Shown here one piece after another: positions 13,301 to 25,200 of a DNA stretch of 64,000 bases. How positions within the stretch are numbered: position 1 is the first letter of the stretch; each line of letters opens with the position of its first letter. The DNA is from Sympetrum striolatum. Lineage: Eukaryota; Arthropoda; Insecta; Odonata; Libellulidae. The notes beneath the pieces are model-generated. The model saw only the letters and a list, made by a program, of their open reading frames with translations, was not told the origin of the DNA and made no database searches. A program made the translations under genes and the position numbers. The DNA lies in NCBI GenBank assembly GCA_947579665.1, contig OX388345.1, positions 62,239,454 to 62,303,453 on the forward strand, given 5' to 3'.

Positions 13301-14882
13301 TCTTGAATCCAGTTAGAAATAAACACCACCCTCATAAGTTTCCCCTTTGATTTTTCCGTCTTTTCTACCATTCATCCACGTATCTAATAGTGACAATAGT
13401 TTTACGCAAGTGGTCTCAATACTTATTACCCTTTCTTTTTTTCCCCTTTCATAACTTTAATCATGTCCTGTTTTAATATACAGCTAAAATAATTTCATGC
13501 AAGGTTAGTTTCTTAGTAAGCTATCTTCTTTAATAATTTATACTTACTCGAGTCTATTTATAACGAAATCGAAATTTAAGCTTAATTTACAAAGGTTTGT
13601 TTTTTACAGAAATTTTATAGTATTTTTGAAAAATTTCTTGGAGTATAATTCGGTAACACTGCTCTGCTGGCTATAATGCATATTTCAGAGAAAGTATTCC
13701 TTTTTTTAAACTACGATGTGTAGAAAATTGTATTCCGTGTTTATTTTTTGTATTTTGCTATAGTTTAAGTAATGGAATCTTCCTTGAGTAGTTTCATATT
13801 TATAAAGGTACCTCCTTTTCAAATCCAATCACCTGAAAACCGAATACAACCATTTCATGGTTGTTGTTTGTATACCGTGAGATTTAGAAAGATACGGCCA
13901 AACTCAATTTCCTGTATAATGTTGCCGTATGTTGAAAAAGCTTAAGTTGTAGCCTAGGGCTTCTCCCGATACCTATAAATACCTATTTCGTAAGAATTTC
14001 ACAAGAAATGTGGTAGCAGGCCATACAGTAGGTCCATTAAATCTCTTACGGCCAGTGGGATCGAAGAGATCCTTAAAACTAATATGGTAGAAGGTACGTG
14101 GTACAGCGAGTCAGAAGTATCCCACGTTGAGTAAGTATATATTTTTCGAGTGAACTAACCCATGAGTGGTCAAATAGCATGATGCCACACTATGATTTTC
14201 TAAGTGCACTCGAGTTACATTAAATTCTTATCGTAAAAGCATCAAAAAGATTGCAGTATCTAGAAGGTGACCTTAAACGTCGAAGTAAATCCCACGGTTG
14301 CAATTTTCAAGAATTGGTTTTGCTCCATAAAATCAATTCTAATTTTCCCATTAAATCTATTAAGTTCGCATTACGTAACATGTTCGCAATTCGCGTATAA
14401 TTTTGCGCTTCATGAACCATTGCGAAGCTGGAACGCGTAACAAGAAATGTTTCACGTTTCAGTAAGCGCGGTTGAGAATAACTTGGGAGCAACACGCAGT
14501 AAACTAGGAAAATATTTTTCAACAACAACCTACGAGACAACGAAGTCTATTGGATTTCAACCTAAGAGGTGCCTTAAAAATACGATTGCGAACGATTTTT
14601 ATGTTTCAAACGTTACTAATTTTACTTGGGTATTACAAACAGCGGTCAATCATAATAGTCCTATCCTTAACAAGGGTTGGAATCTAAAAAATGACTGGAG
14701 TAAGGTAAAATCGTAACATCTACACTCAGAGCTCTTCAGTCAGGGTGCCGCGGAAAATATAATTGTCAGAAGTGAACTTTTGGTGTACTACACAATATCT
14801 GTGGGCACCTTATGAATAATTGTATGCATTTACGTAAAATATTAAGCATTTAGTTTTATTTTCCTAGGTATATTTCCTATAG
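10355..14882. other. No recognised gene
   Basis: A pyrimidine-rich, GC-richer block lies at about 10900-11400; the rest is AT-rich. Small ORFs at 10915-11214 (plus) and 14307-14716 (both strands) match nothing I recognise. A 6-bp hairpin (GCCGTC-CAA-GACGGT) sits at about 12440. No mobile element ends were seen. Confidence 0.5.
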
Positions 14883-15173
14883 CAGTGGTTCATAAACGAG
14901 GGTACGGGCACCTCCATGTATTCGACCGAGGTTTCTAAAATTTTAATGAAAATTACCGTCCAACCGCTTATCCTAAGCAGCATTGTCTTGTTTTATATAT
15001 AATAATATAGTATTTTTAGTATTCGTATTCATTTTTTTATCCAGTAAGTAAATTATCTCGCAATAAATGTATTTTCCTAAATAAAGAATAGAAACACATT
15101 TTTTCAAGGTGGCACGACAGCTTATTTTCATATTCTAGGGGGTAATAACTATTAAAAAGGTTAAGAATCACTA
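14883..15173. mobile_element. hAT-type MITE, about 291 bp
   Basis: The left end is CAGTGGTTCATAAAC. The reverse complement of the right end is TAGTGATTCTTAACC. Both match the usual hAT terminal pattern CAGTGGTTCTCAAC. Farther in, the ends carry a GGGTAC-type block and a CCCCC block respectively. The 8 bp on either side (TCCTATAG and TCTACTAG) agree at 5 of 8 positions, compatible with a decayed 8-bp target-site duplication. The interior is AT-rich and non-coding. It is not the same subfamily as the copy at 44103. Confidence 0.65.
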
Positions 15174-15181
15174 TCTACTAG

Positions 15182-18100
15182 AATTACTTATATAGAAATT
15201 TTGTTTTGATGATATTAAAACATTCGTATTTTCGTGTTGAGTTGTATTTATCAGTTTATATTGGGCTGAAAAAATATATGCCAAATTACTGAATCGGTGG
15301 ATTATAGGAACAAGCTGAATATATTAATGAAATAGGTGATTACGCTGTCAATTATTTATGAGATATCTCGATTAAGAATCCGGGTAGACCCATAGCTGTT
15401 CGCTGTTCGATTCTTATCAAACTAACCCCAGGAGCTATTAGGATACATCAAGTACTCATAAACATTTCACTTCAAAATGAGAGATAACGAACTCCGGAAA
15501 TACCAAAGACGAAATACGAGCTTCCGCTTATTCGATCCGAGTTAACGCTCATCTAATTGCGGAGATAACCAAACAGCGTTCCCCACTCATAAAAATTATC
15601 CACTATTCTCACCCTATTTCTTCTCCCGTCACATTAATCGCCTCTTACATCTTTTCCCCTGCATTCTTACCCCCTTTTATCTCTCCCCCACGATCCCCAG
15701 CGTCCTTCACATTACCTTGCAGCGTTCCGTGGATTCCATGACCTTTTTGCCATTCCCTTCTTTTCCGTTTCCAAAGCGACCTTCTCTAAAAGCGTCCACT
15801 GTGTTATGCGGGGAAAACCACCGAAGAACCATTACCACGTTCCGACCTCCGCCGTGGCTATAATATCGTCCGTCGAGATTATTTGTCCAATCCATCTCAT
15901 CAAACACTCCCACCTGCTTCTTTAAAAAACTTTCGCCGCGATGCAGTCTTTTGTTTTTACCCCTGAGGTGATGCCGAATGACGAGCTGTCCGAGTGTAAA
16001 ATGTCCTCATCTGCATCGGCCTAATTGAAATGGAAGGATCGGATGTATGCACTTGCGGGAGTATTTGGTTATGCACTTGAATCTAGCTCGGTGCTTCCAA
16101 GATGGAAATATGTTTTGTGCGTGATTCAGGATACGATGTTTCTGATCACCTTCAGATACTTGATCAGATTGATGATTGATTGACTTTAATGCGGTCGCAA
16201 TTTAAATGTTTCATAATATCTTACTATAATAAGTTTTCTATGAATGGGTTCTGCGGAAAGGATTTTAGGAAGGTAAAGGATCCAGATTCGAGTCTCAGTA
16301 AAAAATATATTTTCTATTCGTTTTTCTCCATGGGGCTCGGGAAAATTTCTTGAGAGAAGTGTAAAATAGTAGTCGAAATATATGGTTGTTTTCTGATAAC
16401 TTTGGGGAGGATAGAGGATAAATAACGTTTCTGATTTGGAGAAAATTGAGACTTTAACGTCTCCTTTTCCATATAACCCAAGAAATAGAGGAACTATGCC
16501 CCAAACACGTTGCGCATCGCTGGTAGAATATTTAGGGAGCAGGTAACTTGATGATATTGTTACCCATGTTTGTGGAGCATTGCAATAAATCGATTGAAAT
16601 TATGGAGAATGTGACGCTAATTAAATATAAAAGTTGTCAGGTGCTGCTCGATTTATTTAGATGAATTTTAAAGGTGAAGAAGGTGAAAAATATTTAATTA
16701 TTGTAAATTAAATCTATGCAAATACAACGTCAGAAACTAACTCTTTAAGGTAAGTAAGAGCTATTTTCCTCAATCTCTACGAGCTCAATCGCTCTCTAGG
16801 CAACAGATTAACTTCTGAGGTTAACTAATTCTTATGAGATGGACAAGGTCGGTACAGGCAATACTACATTTCCATCCTACGATTTAATGCAAACATTTTC
16901 CTCGATTCCCATCGCCATTTCATCATGATTATACCCATTTCGTACTAATAAAGTAGAACAAAATTACTAGAACGATTACTGTCCTCATGTATCCAATTTT
17001 GTATTTCGACACAAGTAATAAAAAAAAACTTTTACGTATTCCAGGCGCCACATTTCTTTAATTACCCTCTTATCTTCAGAGATCTAATATATTCATAGAA
17101 GATTATAGTGCCTTCCCTAGCGAAGAAGGGAAATGGTTTAATTTACTGCGGAGAAGAAAAAAAAGTATAGCACATAAACGTCTACTACATAATGTCTTCT
17201 ATGGCTCTTTCCTCCTGTGGTTCCAAGCGCAGATAAAAAGCAACAATTTCAATACAATAGGGACGAAAGGCTTTCTCAAAACCAACGCCCGTAAAAGAAA
17301 ATAACAGCCCTCCTCTCCTTTTTTATATAATCCGGTTTCACATCCGAATCTCCTTTGAGGTTTTTAGGAGGTGTCGGATGGATATTGCGTAGCCACCGAA
17401 CAAACGTGAAATCTATTCCTTTCCTTCCATCTTCTACTGCCTTTCAAACCGCACGATCTATCTCCACGGTTCCCGCCTTACCTCACTTCAGAGTCTTTGA
17501 TATCTCTTTCTCTCACCTTTAATAGTAGGTTTGATAGTTATGTGCTTCTTTCTCCTGGTGATCTGAAACACATTCGTGATCCTTTTCGTCGGAGGAATGA
17601 ATAAGATTTTCCATTTAAATCCTGAGATTGATATCTGCTCACGTATTTCTCGCTATGCTCACTTTCATGATAGTTACATTAAAGTTCCGAAGTAGTTCTA
17701 CCAAAGTTTCTTTCTATGCAGATCAAACAGGTGGATTTTGTCACTCGTAAGATTATCTGCAACTTCGAAGAATACTCGATCCGATATCTTTCATCAGTCA
17801 TTTCATTAAAGATCGGGCTCATGAAAGAATGTTAAGAATTTTTCGCTAGGGGTCATTCGAATTAAGCTTCTACTAATATTAATGAAAAAATGTTTTTTTT
17901 TAGTAGGAAGCTTTTTGAGTTGGTGGTCGCATTATGATCAATGAATGATTTTATCTTCCATTCACTATGTGTGGGTGTACTTTGTTAACTATAAGAATTT
18001 ATAGAAATTTTGCAAATGTATGACTTTTACCACGAAACTTAATTGACCAAATTCAACCTCTTCATGATTAACCATCAAGAATCATCTTTGATCTAATTCA

Positions 18101-18864
18101 TCTACATAGTCATATATTTTTTTATCTGTTTTTCATATGAAATAGTTTAGCTATATACTCGTATTAGAGTGTAGTAATAGTAATAGTTTAGCTATCCATA
18201 TATAATATAATTCTCCGTAGCGAAGGTTACGGTATTTACTAATCATATTTGATATAATATAAATTATTCGAGGTTTCATTTTTATCTTTTCGGCAAATAA
18301 ATCCTTTTTCTTGAATTCTACTATATTTTGCCACCTGTGCATGCTCTCAACATCGATTTCATTTAGTTTCAGTCCCATTAAAACTGGCGCTTTCTCTATT
18401 AAAAAACTATGATAACGGCCGTTATTCTAGTGGAGTGGAGTTACCAGATACACAGCTCTATACCAAACGAAAGGTAAAAATGTTTACTTTCATGCATGAA
18501 AGAGTTCGGAGAGAGGTCAATTTAAATGTCGAAAGAGTTTGTTTCATCGGAGAGAAGCATTCGTGTGAGTTATCTGCGTCTATCTGCGGCAGCTCCCCGA
18601 GTAAAAAGTGCAGGATCGCGTATTTCGGTCTTTTCCACACTATAATCACTCTATCCGTACTTCCCTTCCTCGGGCAGTCCATCTGAAGTCGGTGAAAGAG
18701 TGCGTGCCTCGTGATCACCCACCCACGAACTCAGTTCCGGCCTTCCCTCCACTTCCTCCCTCTTCACCGAATTCCTTTCCCACCCATCTCTCTCCTTTAA
18801 CGGCCTCCGCCGACTATTCCGACACATGTATTTGAAATACGTCTATGAGATGGGAAGCTTTCCA
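15182..18864. other. No recognised gene; GC-richer blocks at 15570-16040 and 18420-18840
   Basis: I see no coding region or RNA gene. The blocks at about 15570-16040 and 18420-18840 are richer in G+C and pyrimidines than their surroundings and carry overlapping short ORFs on both strands without family resemblance. A perfect 14-bp palindrome (ATAACGGCCGTTAT) lies at about 18412-18425. Confidence 0.5.
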
Positions 18865-19026
18865 TTACATAACCCCACACGACAAAAGCTCACATGACAT
18901 AAGCCCACGAACATTAAAGCCCACACGACAAAACCCCCAGAATCCCACATTGTCAAAACCGCACAGTTATAATACCCCATATTGACAAAACCACTGCCAC
19001 AAGCCAATACCACTATTGACAAAAAC
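18865..19026 (+). repeat. Degenerate tandem array of ~16-bp units, CCCACA-tgACAAAA type
   Basis: About nine imperfect units follow one another. Examples are CCCCACACGACAAAAG, CTCACATGACATAAG, CCCACACGACAAAAC and CCCATATTGACAAAAC. The unit is a pyrimidine/CA block followed by an A-rich block, 15-18 bp long. The array begins just after TTACATAACCCC, and that same lead-in precedes the related array at 63139-63290. Its function is unknown. Confidence 0.75.
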
Positions 19027-19348
19027 GATAAACTGTGATGGCGCCATGTATTATGTATGAAAGCATAAATTATAAGATATATAATATATTAATGAGTTTT
19101 ATGCTAATTTCTATTATCCCAGACATTTATGTATATTGACAACACTTATTCAAATGTTAACCTGACTGTGATTATAGTTGTACCACCCATGCGTACTTAT
19201 TGAGTGTATCTATGAATTTTTTATGTCTCTTCTCACCTTTTGTTTATTCTTATCGATAGGTTTGCGCTGGTTTTTCAAGCCCCCTTCCTTGTGGATTTTC
19301 TGCAGTGTATAACTTTTTCCTAAAACTCTTTAAAGGTTTTCAACATCC

Positions 19349-19360
19349 ACAATTCTTCTC
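19349..19360 (+). repeat. Target-site duplication, left copy
   Basis: ACAATTCTTCTC occurs here and again, identically, at 19477-19488. The pair brackets the SINE at 19361-19476 exactly, and removing one copy plus the SINE restores the continuity of the surrounding dispersed repeat. Confidence 0.85.
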
Positions 19361-19476
19361 ATTCTGCTCCCGGATATCCAAGTGGGCAGCGAAAGCTGTC
19401 TTGGGTTCGATTCCTGGTAGGAGCCCATGAGCGAAATGACCTAAGATGTCAAAGTACTATAAAAACTAAATAACTA
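19361..19476 (+). mobile_element. tRNA-derived SINE, complete, 116 bp
   Basis: The body starts ATTCTGCTCCCGG and contains a Pol III B box, GGGTTCGATTCCTGG (19403-19417). GCTCC near the start can pair with GGAGC at about 19420, as in a tRNA acceptor stem. The 3' end is A-rich (ACTATAAAAACTAAATAACTA). Perfect 12-bp direct repeats flank it. It differs in body and tail from the SINE family at 10.3 and 43 kb, so it is a second family. The preserved duplication suggests a fairly recent insertion by LINE-supplied machinery. Confidence 0.85.
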
Positions 19477-19488
19477 ACAATTCTTCTC
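19477..19488 (+). repeat. Target-site duplication, right copy
   Basis: Identical to 19349-19360. The interrupted repeat resumes directly afterwards with GTTTTTCATTAT. Confidence 0.85.
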
Positions 19489-19540
19489 GTTTTTCATTAT
19501 AATATTACATAAAATTAATTATTGTATGCTTTTTGAAGTT

Positions 19541-21417
19541 AGGTTAGATGGACATGGATATTTTAAATCAAAATCTTGCCATTATTATTATAGATGTAAT
19601 AGATATTAGTCTAATTATATTAATAACTATTTAATCTTAATAATATGTTATTTTTTAATTAGCTTTTATATAATTTAAATTGGACATGTGCGCATTTCAC
19701 TTTGTGGGCATTTGTCCATGTACGCAATTATGTCTTTTGGATAGTACAATGTGCGGTTTTGTTATCGAGTCCTTTTTTCGTGTTGGGCTATTTCAGGTCT
19801 CTCGGTATATTAATTACGTCCATGAAGAGCAGAGTTGCACCACATCATTCTGCCTTTAGGAGTAGTAAGTCCGCTAGGAGACAGAGTACAAAGCAGGGGA
19901 ACGCGTGAATATTTATCACCGTAGAGCAGACTTGGTTTCAAAGCGACGAAGCTAGTGTAGCCACAGTTTTAGCATGTTGATTAACTTTTTCGAAAATAAT
20001 GCACGCGAAGGCACTACGAATGAAAAAATATGGATGCATGTAATAACGTGGTATTTTCTGTTTTTATCTTTCTGAAGGTTACAATTAGCAGAGATTGTAA
20101 CGGAATACAGTTTCCGCTGAAATTTAGCGGGTGAGAACGTAATGGAACTTTTGCGTGCTTGGCTTCAATTAATTTAAGTAATTTTTCGTGCGTTCCCGTA
20201 GTCTTTATACTTCCTAAAATTACCTGAAAACCATTAATAATAGCCGTGATATTGTAAAAATCGGGCAAATTGGAGTCCAATTGCTAAGCTACGTCTCTAT
20301 ATCATGAAAGAAAATAAATTCCAGTGGCTCGTCATTGATTCCATGCCAAGATTAGGTGATGTTATCTCATTCGATTTTTTTACGTAAAACATACCTAGCA
20401 TTGGTACAGAAAAAATTCTATAGACTACTCAAAAAGTTGCAGCTGAAAAGCTCAGGTTTTGTATCACAAGTAATTGCCTAGAAACAGCTGATATATGTGT
20501 ATAGCATGAGATGAGCTTTGTATGATATGTATTTTTTATAGATATGAAATGGCTGAATTCATGATTTTATCTCGAGATTATAATCAACACTACGACCTTC
20601 CGGTCTGTATAGAAAGGTCGTCACCAAAGTTTTACTGGTGCAAACAGACACAACGCCGAAACTCATAAAGAAATATCTTCTACAGTAATGTTCCAATTCC
20701 GAGAGTAATATTATTTAAAAAAATAATTAACGCAAAGACCAAAGTAAATATTTTCCTTTTAATACAGAAAACTTCTACTATTTCAACTTCTTGCCTTAAT
20801 TCACTCTGAAAAGTTAATTATTTTAATAAGCCTTTTTGATTTCGAGTTAAGTCTCAGAAATGTTTCTCCAAAAATATTATCATGTACCCTAGAGATGTAT
20901 TTCTGATTTCCTTATTTCAAATTAATTCCAAGTAATTACATGAATGCAAGACTATGTTTAATTAATAATATAACTTTGTAATTTCCACAGGGATACATTT
21001 TGCAGGACTATTTGTGTGTACACGTAGTAGAAGAAACTTAGTAAGAATCTGCAGCTAGGTTAATGTTGCCCGAAGTAGCAATCTAAAAAATTACTTGAAG
21101 ATGTTTACATATAGACGAAAGCATTCGCTCAAAATATATTCTTGTGGAAATAACCAATTTATTTAATTTCTTAAGTATGGTACCATTCCACAAAGTCAAG
21201 TTTGAACATATTAAATTAAAACCTATTTTATTAGTCGTATTTAAATGTTATAATGATGGCCACGGGAGAGATTAGCCCATTCCATTTGGATTCAGCACCT
21301 TGTGATGAAGTTTTAATCCATAATATCGATTAATATTATTTAAATATATTTTATTCGGAGTGTACACGATCTGAGTGACAGGAACAACTCGGGGGAAATT
21401 TTCCGAACTCCTCCTTA
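19541..21417. other. No recognised gene
   Basis: The stretch is AT-rich. A hairpin with arms ACGACCTT and AAGGTCGT lies at about 20593-20622. Short ORFs at 19702-19908 and 20014-20280 have no family resemblance. Confidence 0.5.
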
Positions 21418-21442
21418 AAGCATAGAATCGGATTCTATGCTT
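21418..21442. repeat. Perfect 25-bp palindrome
   Basis: AAGCATAGAATC, a single central G, then GATTCTATGCTT: a 12-bp perfect inverted repeat at the edge of a GC-richer block. It could be a dyad-symmetric binding site or a chance hairpin. Confidence 0.6.
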
Positions 21443-21736
21443 CCCATTTCATGCGTCCCTGCTTCTCCTTTCCTTCCTCTACGAAAACGGGTCTCACTAT
21501 TCATGGCACACGGAGCGGAACCCTTGGTGTTTCGGTTAAATTTTGAGACGGCAGAAGACGGTTTACAAAGAGATACACGAAGTGAGAGGGCAAAGGAGTC
21601 GACGGAGGAGTACTTAAAAATGAATGGATTTATATGCGAAAAGTGGACTCTGAGGAAAAGATGGAAGAGGAAAGTCTCTATTTCAACAAATCTGCAATTC
21701 ATATTCCGTGAAAAGAGTAAGTTTTCTTGTAACGTT

Positions 21737-21900
21737 GGCAAAATTCGTGGGTGTCCATAGTTAAAATTTATTGGGCACAAAAGACAGTATATTAAACAGT
21801 AAATTTTAATACATAAAAACGTGTTTTTCTCTTCGAAACGAGTTCTACTTTGCTATAGATACAATTTATATTTGAACACTTATAGCACGAGGTCTAAAAT
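21737..21900. repeat. Direct repeat R1, possible Penelope-like element pseudo-LTR part
   Basis: This segment aligns with 22069-22240 in the same orientation. Shared anchors are GTCCATAG-AAAATTTA, ACAGT-AAACAGTAAATTT, GAGTTCT-CTTTGCT and ACAATT-ATATTTGAACAC. The copies start about 332 bp apart. The segment between them holds a hammerhead-like motif on the minus strand. Penelope-like elements carry such repeated terminal units with hammerhead motifs, hence the suggestion. No reverse transcriptase is present. Confidence 0.6.
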
Positions 21901-22013
21901 CTCCAATAGCCGGCTTTGTCGGCTTTCCTTGTCTCATTCACCGGTATTCGGAGAAAACAAGAGTGGACACCGCATAACACTTAGTGGGACACTTTAATAA
22001 CACCCAATACGCA

Positions 22014-22040
22014 TTTCGAAAGCAATGCTTTCTTCTTCAG
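22014..22040 (-). ncRNA. Hammerhead-ribozyme-like core
   Basis: On the minus strand the order is CTGAAGA (fits CUGANGA), one extra A, a perfect 6-bp stem GAAAGC-ATT-GCTTTC, then GAAA. That is the order of the hammerhead catalytic core: the first conserved box, stem II and the second conserved box. One unpaired base between box and stem departs from the consensus, and I could not establish stems I and III or a cleavage site. Its place between direct repeats supports a Penelope-like origin. Catalytic activity is not claimed. Confidence 0.45.
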
Positions 22041-22068
22041 GAGTGAATAGGTACCGAAACTTCCCTAC

Positions 22069-22240
22069 CGTACAAAATCGAGGCTGTCCATAGCCAAAAT
22101 TTACTGCGCATAAATACAGTTTTTGAAACAGTAAATTTAAATATGGATTGGAGTTTTATCCTTTCCAAGTTGAGAATCCCGATCGAGTTCTGCTTTGCTT
22201 TACAATTCATATTTGAACACCTTTAACATTGGATCTCAAC
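22069..22240. repeat. Direct repeat R2 (partner of 21737-21900)
   Basis: See R1 for the shared anchors. This copy starts 29 bp after the hammerhead-like core and runs in the same orientation as R1, making a unit of about 330 bp arranged in tandem. Confidence 0.6.
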
Positions 22241-25200
22241 TGGTGGTATTCGTGCCAATAATGGTACTTACGACACAGATTTCCGGCACATACATGATTA
22301 TGTGGCGAAATATCAATTTCATATTTTAAATAAATTATAATAAAAGCATTTTGACTTTTGAAGGTGGATTACAACGCAAAGATGATGAGATAGAGCACTC
22401 TAGTATGTTTTTAGCAACCTTTAGCAACACAGCAACTTAATAAATGTAATAGATCTGAAACGGTCCAGTATTAAATACACTTTGATGCGTATCGTATTCA
22501 CCTTGTAAAAGATTGAGAACCTCAGACCTAGGGTACACAGGCCAACGTTAGATGATCGTAATTTTCCCTGTGCTAATAATTCTCGCCTTTATTTACTTTC
22601 TGAGGCGGCGTTGGTGCTGAAATGAGTGAGATTTAGACTGGTCCTAAGGGCTTAAATAGGAAACGGTTCACGGATTCCTTCGAATCAAAATTTAACGGAA
22701 ATAAAAGGGTAAAGTGGAGATCTTGGACGCAGGAGTAAAACTTATAAGAGGAAGAGTTGCGGAGAGTATGAAAAATGAGGAAGCCAAGGGATGTGATAAA
22801 AAATCGAAAAGAAAGAAAATATATTGTCACTGTCAGTTACCACAGGAAGATATAACCTTAATTTCCGATGAAACAGATGGGTAATTTATAGAAAGAATGT
22901 GTCAAGATCATTAAATACTGATCTTAATACTCACATTGTTTCTATATTAATTTTGGGCAATTTCCCGCTTACATCCCAAACATTTCATTTTTTAATGGCA
23001 TTCCAAGATGTTAGGTCAACTCATATTGATTATAAATATATTCTAATGTAAAATTTCTCTTTGTCTGGAATATCTCGTCTGATTGTTTAAAATTTTACGT
23101 TTTCTACTCATTTATTTGATAATTTTTATTAACTTTTCACCTTTTTTTAATAATCACGTCTCATTGTTAAACGCTGCTTAAAGTTTTGCAACTATAAATG
23201 TTACAACAGTTAACTAAGAAATGGCTCAGTTACTTTCCCTTTACATATTTGATTTTCGTACCTCCCTTTAAACGTCGAGCAACGTATCGCAGGTCTTTTG
23301 TTCGAGAATTCTTTTATCGATGGAGCTGGAAAGAGGACATTTTATTTAGCGTATGAATTTTTTCATCGAAGCAAAAAGGAAGCTGCTTTTATTTACCCCC
23401 TCCGTTCGCCTCGTCGCGCGAATTTCTGTCTTCTTTTGTTTCCCTCAGATTATTCCAAATGGCGTACCCTTCCACTTTCACCGACGCCCGCCCTTCTTCC
23501 TTTGTTTACGAAAACTCCAGCAAAAATACGTATCCCTCATCGTCAATACTTTTATCAATCAACGGAAATAAAATAATAGCCGCGTATTTCCGAAATAGGG
23601 TCCCGAAAATGTGGACTTGCAAAGAGCCGGATTCTATCTCAAACCGTTCCGTTTTCCGTAACTCTCTCTCTCTTCGTGACGTTCGTGCTTCCTCTCACAG
23701 GGAGCTGGGGAATAATTAAAAAAAGAAGGAGCGGAATTCGTCAGAAGACTTCCGCTGGAAAAGTCGACCGTTTTTCCTTTTTTGTATTTTTTCACCAGCC
23801 TTGGAATTCGTCCTTCTAAGCCCGTCCTTTTGAAAGGAACGCGGTCGTGTAGCCACTAATGGAATCGAAACCCACTTGTCTCCTCTAATGTGATGACAAC
23901 GAAATTCGGCTGTTTTTAGGTTAAGTGATTGGCGAATTTTGATTTTTCCCACAGAGGCGTTTTTTTTTCTGCCGAGGGTTTCTCTCGGTATAACGATCAC
24001 GTCTTCTCCGAGCGGTTTGAATATTGATGGAGTACGCTGTTCATTTGATCAATCTTTCGTTGACTCGCTACAATTTCATTGAGTGCAGATTAAGTTCTAC
24101 ATACTTTTTTATCCTAAAAATGGTGTCGACGTTTTAATATCCAAATGAGGATAATATTACGAGGTAAAAAAGGTAGGTTGTGATTTTTTCTTCCGGACAA
24201 TTTTTTTAATCTTATAGTATATATTGTTTCATATAACTCAATCTATGAATCCTGAGAGTTATTAAACGTTTAATGGATCCTTCTCAGCTGTAAATATGTC
24301 AAGGTAACAAACAGGAAATTATTTTCATATGTTAACCGCAAACCGCATGTTAAAAATTTACCTTAAGTTACATTATTCAATATTATACAACAAAAAGTCA
24401 TGTTTCCATAAAATTGTATCCAATTACTGAAAAAAGAGAATACTAATTTAGTTAATAATTATTTATGGTTGATAATTTATAGATATGATATATATATCTT
24501 CAGGAGAATCACTGGGAAGTAAAAAGGAAAAAAAGTTGAGCTTCGTCCTCTTATTTCCCACTCCAAGGCGAGAGCGACAACTCCTCCATCTATGAAATCT
24601 CCCGCGAAGCGTCCTCTACAAGCGATCACTCGATTGCGGCGAGATTTTGTTTACGCTTCCCTTCCCGCCCATCGATCCTCGTTTGTTTCTTTTCCCGTCC
24701 TTTGGGCCCCAAAAAATATAAATCCCAGGTTTTCGATAATCCCCCCAACGCCCTCTCGGACCCTCTGCCGCCATCGAATTAAATCTATTGGTTATCACGA
24801 TCGGCGGGCAGACAAGCGAAAACAAGCGCAGTAAAAAAAGGAAACTCGGAAAGGATTATCTGACTCACCCTCGACAAAAATTGCGCCGTAAAAAGATACG
24901 GGACAATCCGTCGCTCTCCGGGGAGGGCCGGAATTTTTTCGGCGGATTTAATTTATAGCGCGATTTTCTATGAAACTATAAAACGGAACGGGGCGATGCA
25001 GATATGGCTCTTCGGAAAGGGGTCTCTCTCTATCGCAGTCGGAATGGGCCGCTAAAAATTTATACGCCATTGTGCGGCGGAATTGAGCGGCGGGTTCATA
25101 TTTTCTATCGACAGTCGAGGTGAGTTCAGGCGCCGATGCTTGGTCCATAACCCCGAATGGCATTAGAGAGTTAATACCGGAAGAGTCTGATATAATTTAG

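Larger units (their letters stand above)
19125..19540 (+). repeat. Dispersed repeat, copy A (sister at 52510-52830)
   Basis: The two segments can be aligned over about 300 bp. Shared anchors are ACTTATT-AAAGTTA, AGGTTTGCG, TTTTTCA-CCCCCTT, GTGG-TTT-CTGCAGTG, ATCCACA-TTCT-CTCATT and a closing TTATTGTATA-GATTAGATG. Copy A is split by a SINE at 19361-19476. No coding capacity and no recognised termini were seen, so the class is unknown. Confidence 0.72.

Noticed and set aside
16255..16335. Possible SINE relic with a B-box-like AGATTCGAGTC
   Set aside because: The match to the 43 kb SINE family is too broken (poor B box, different tail spacing) to separate from chance.
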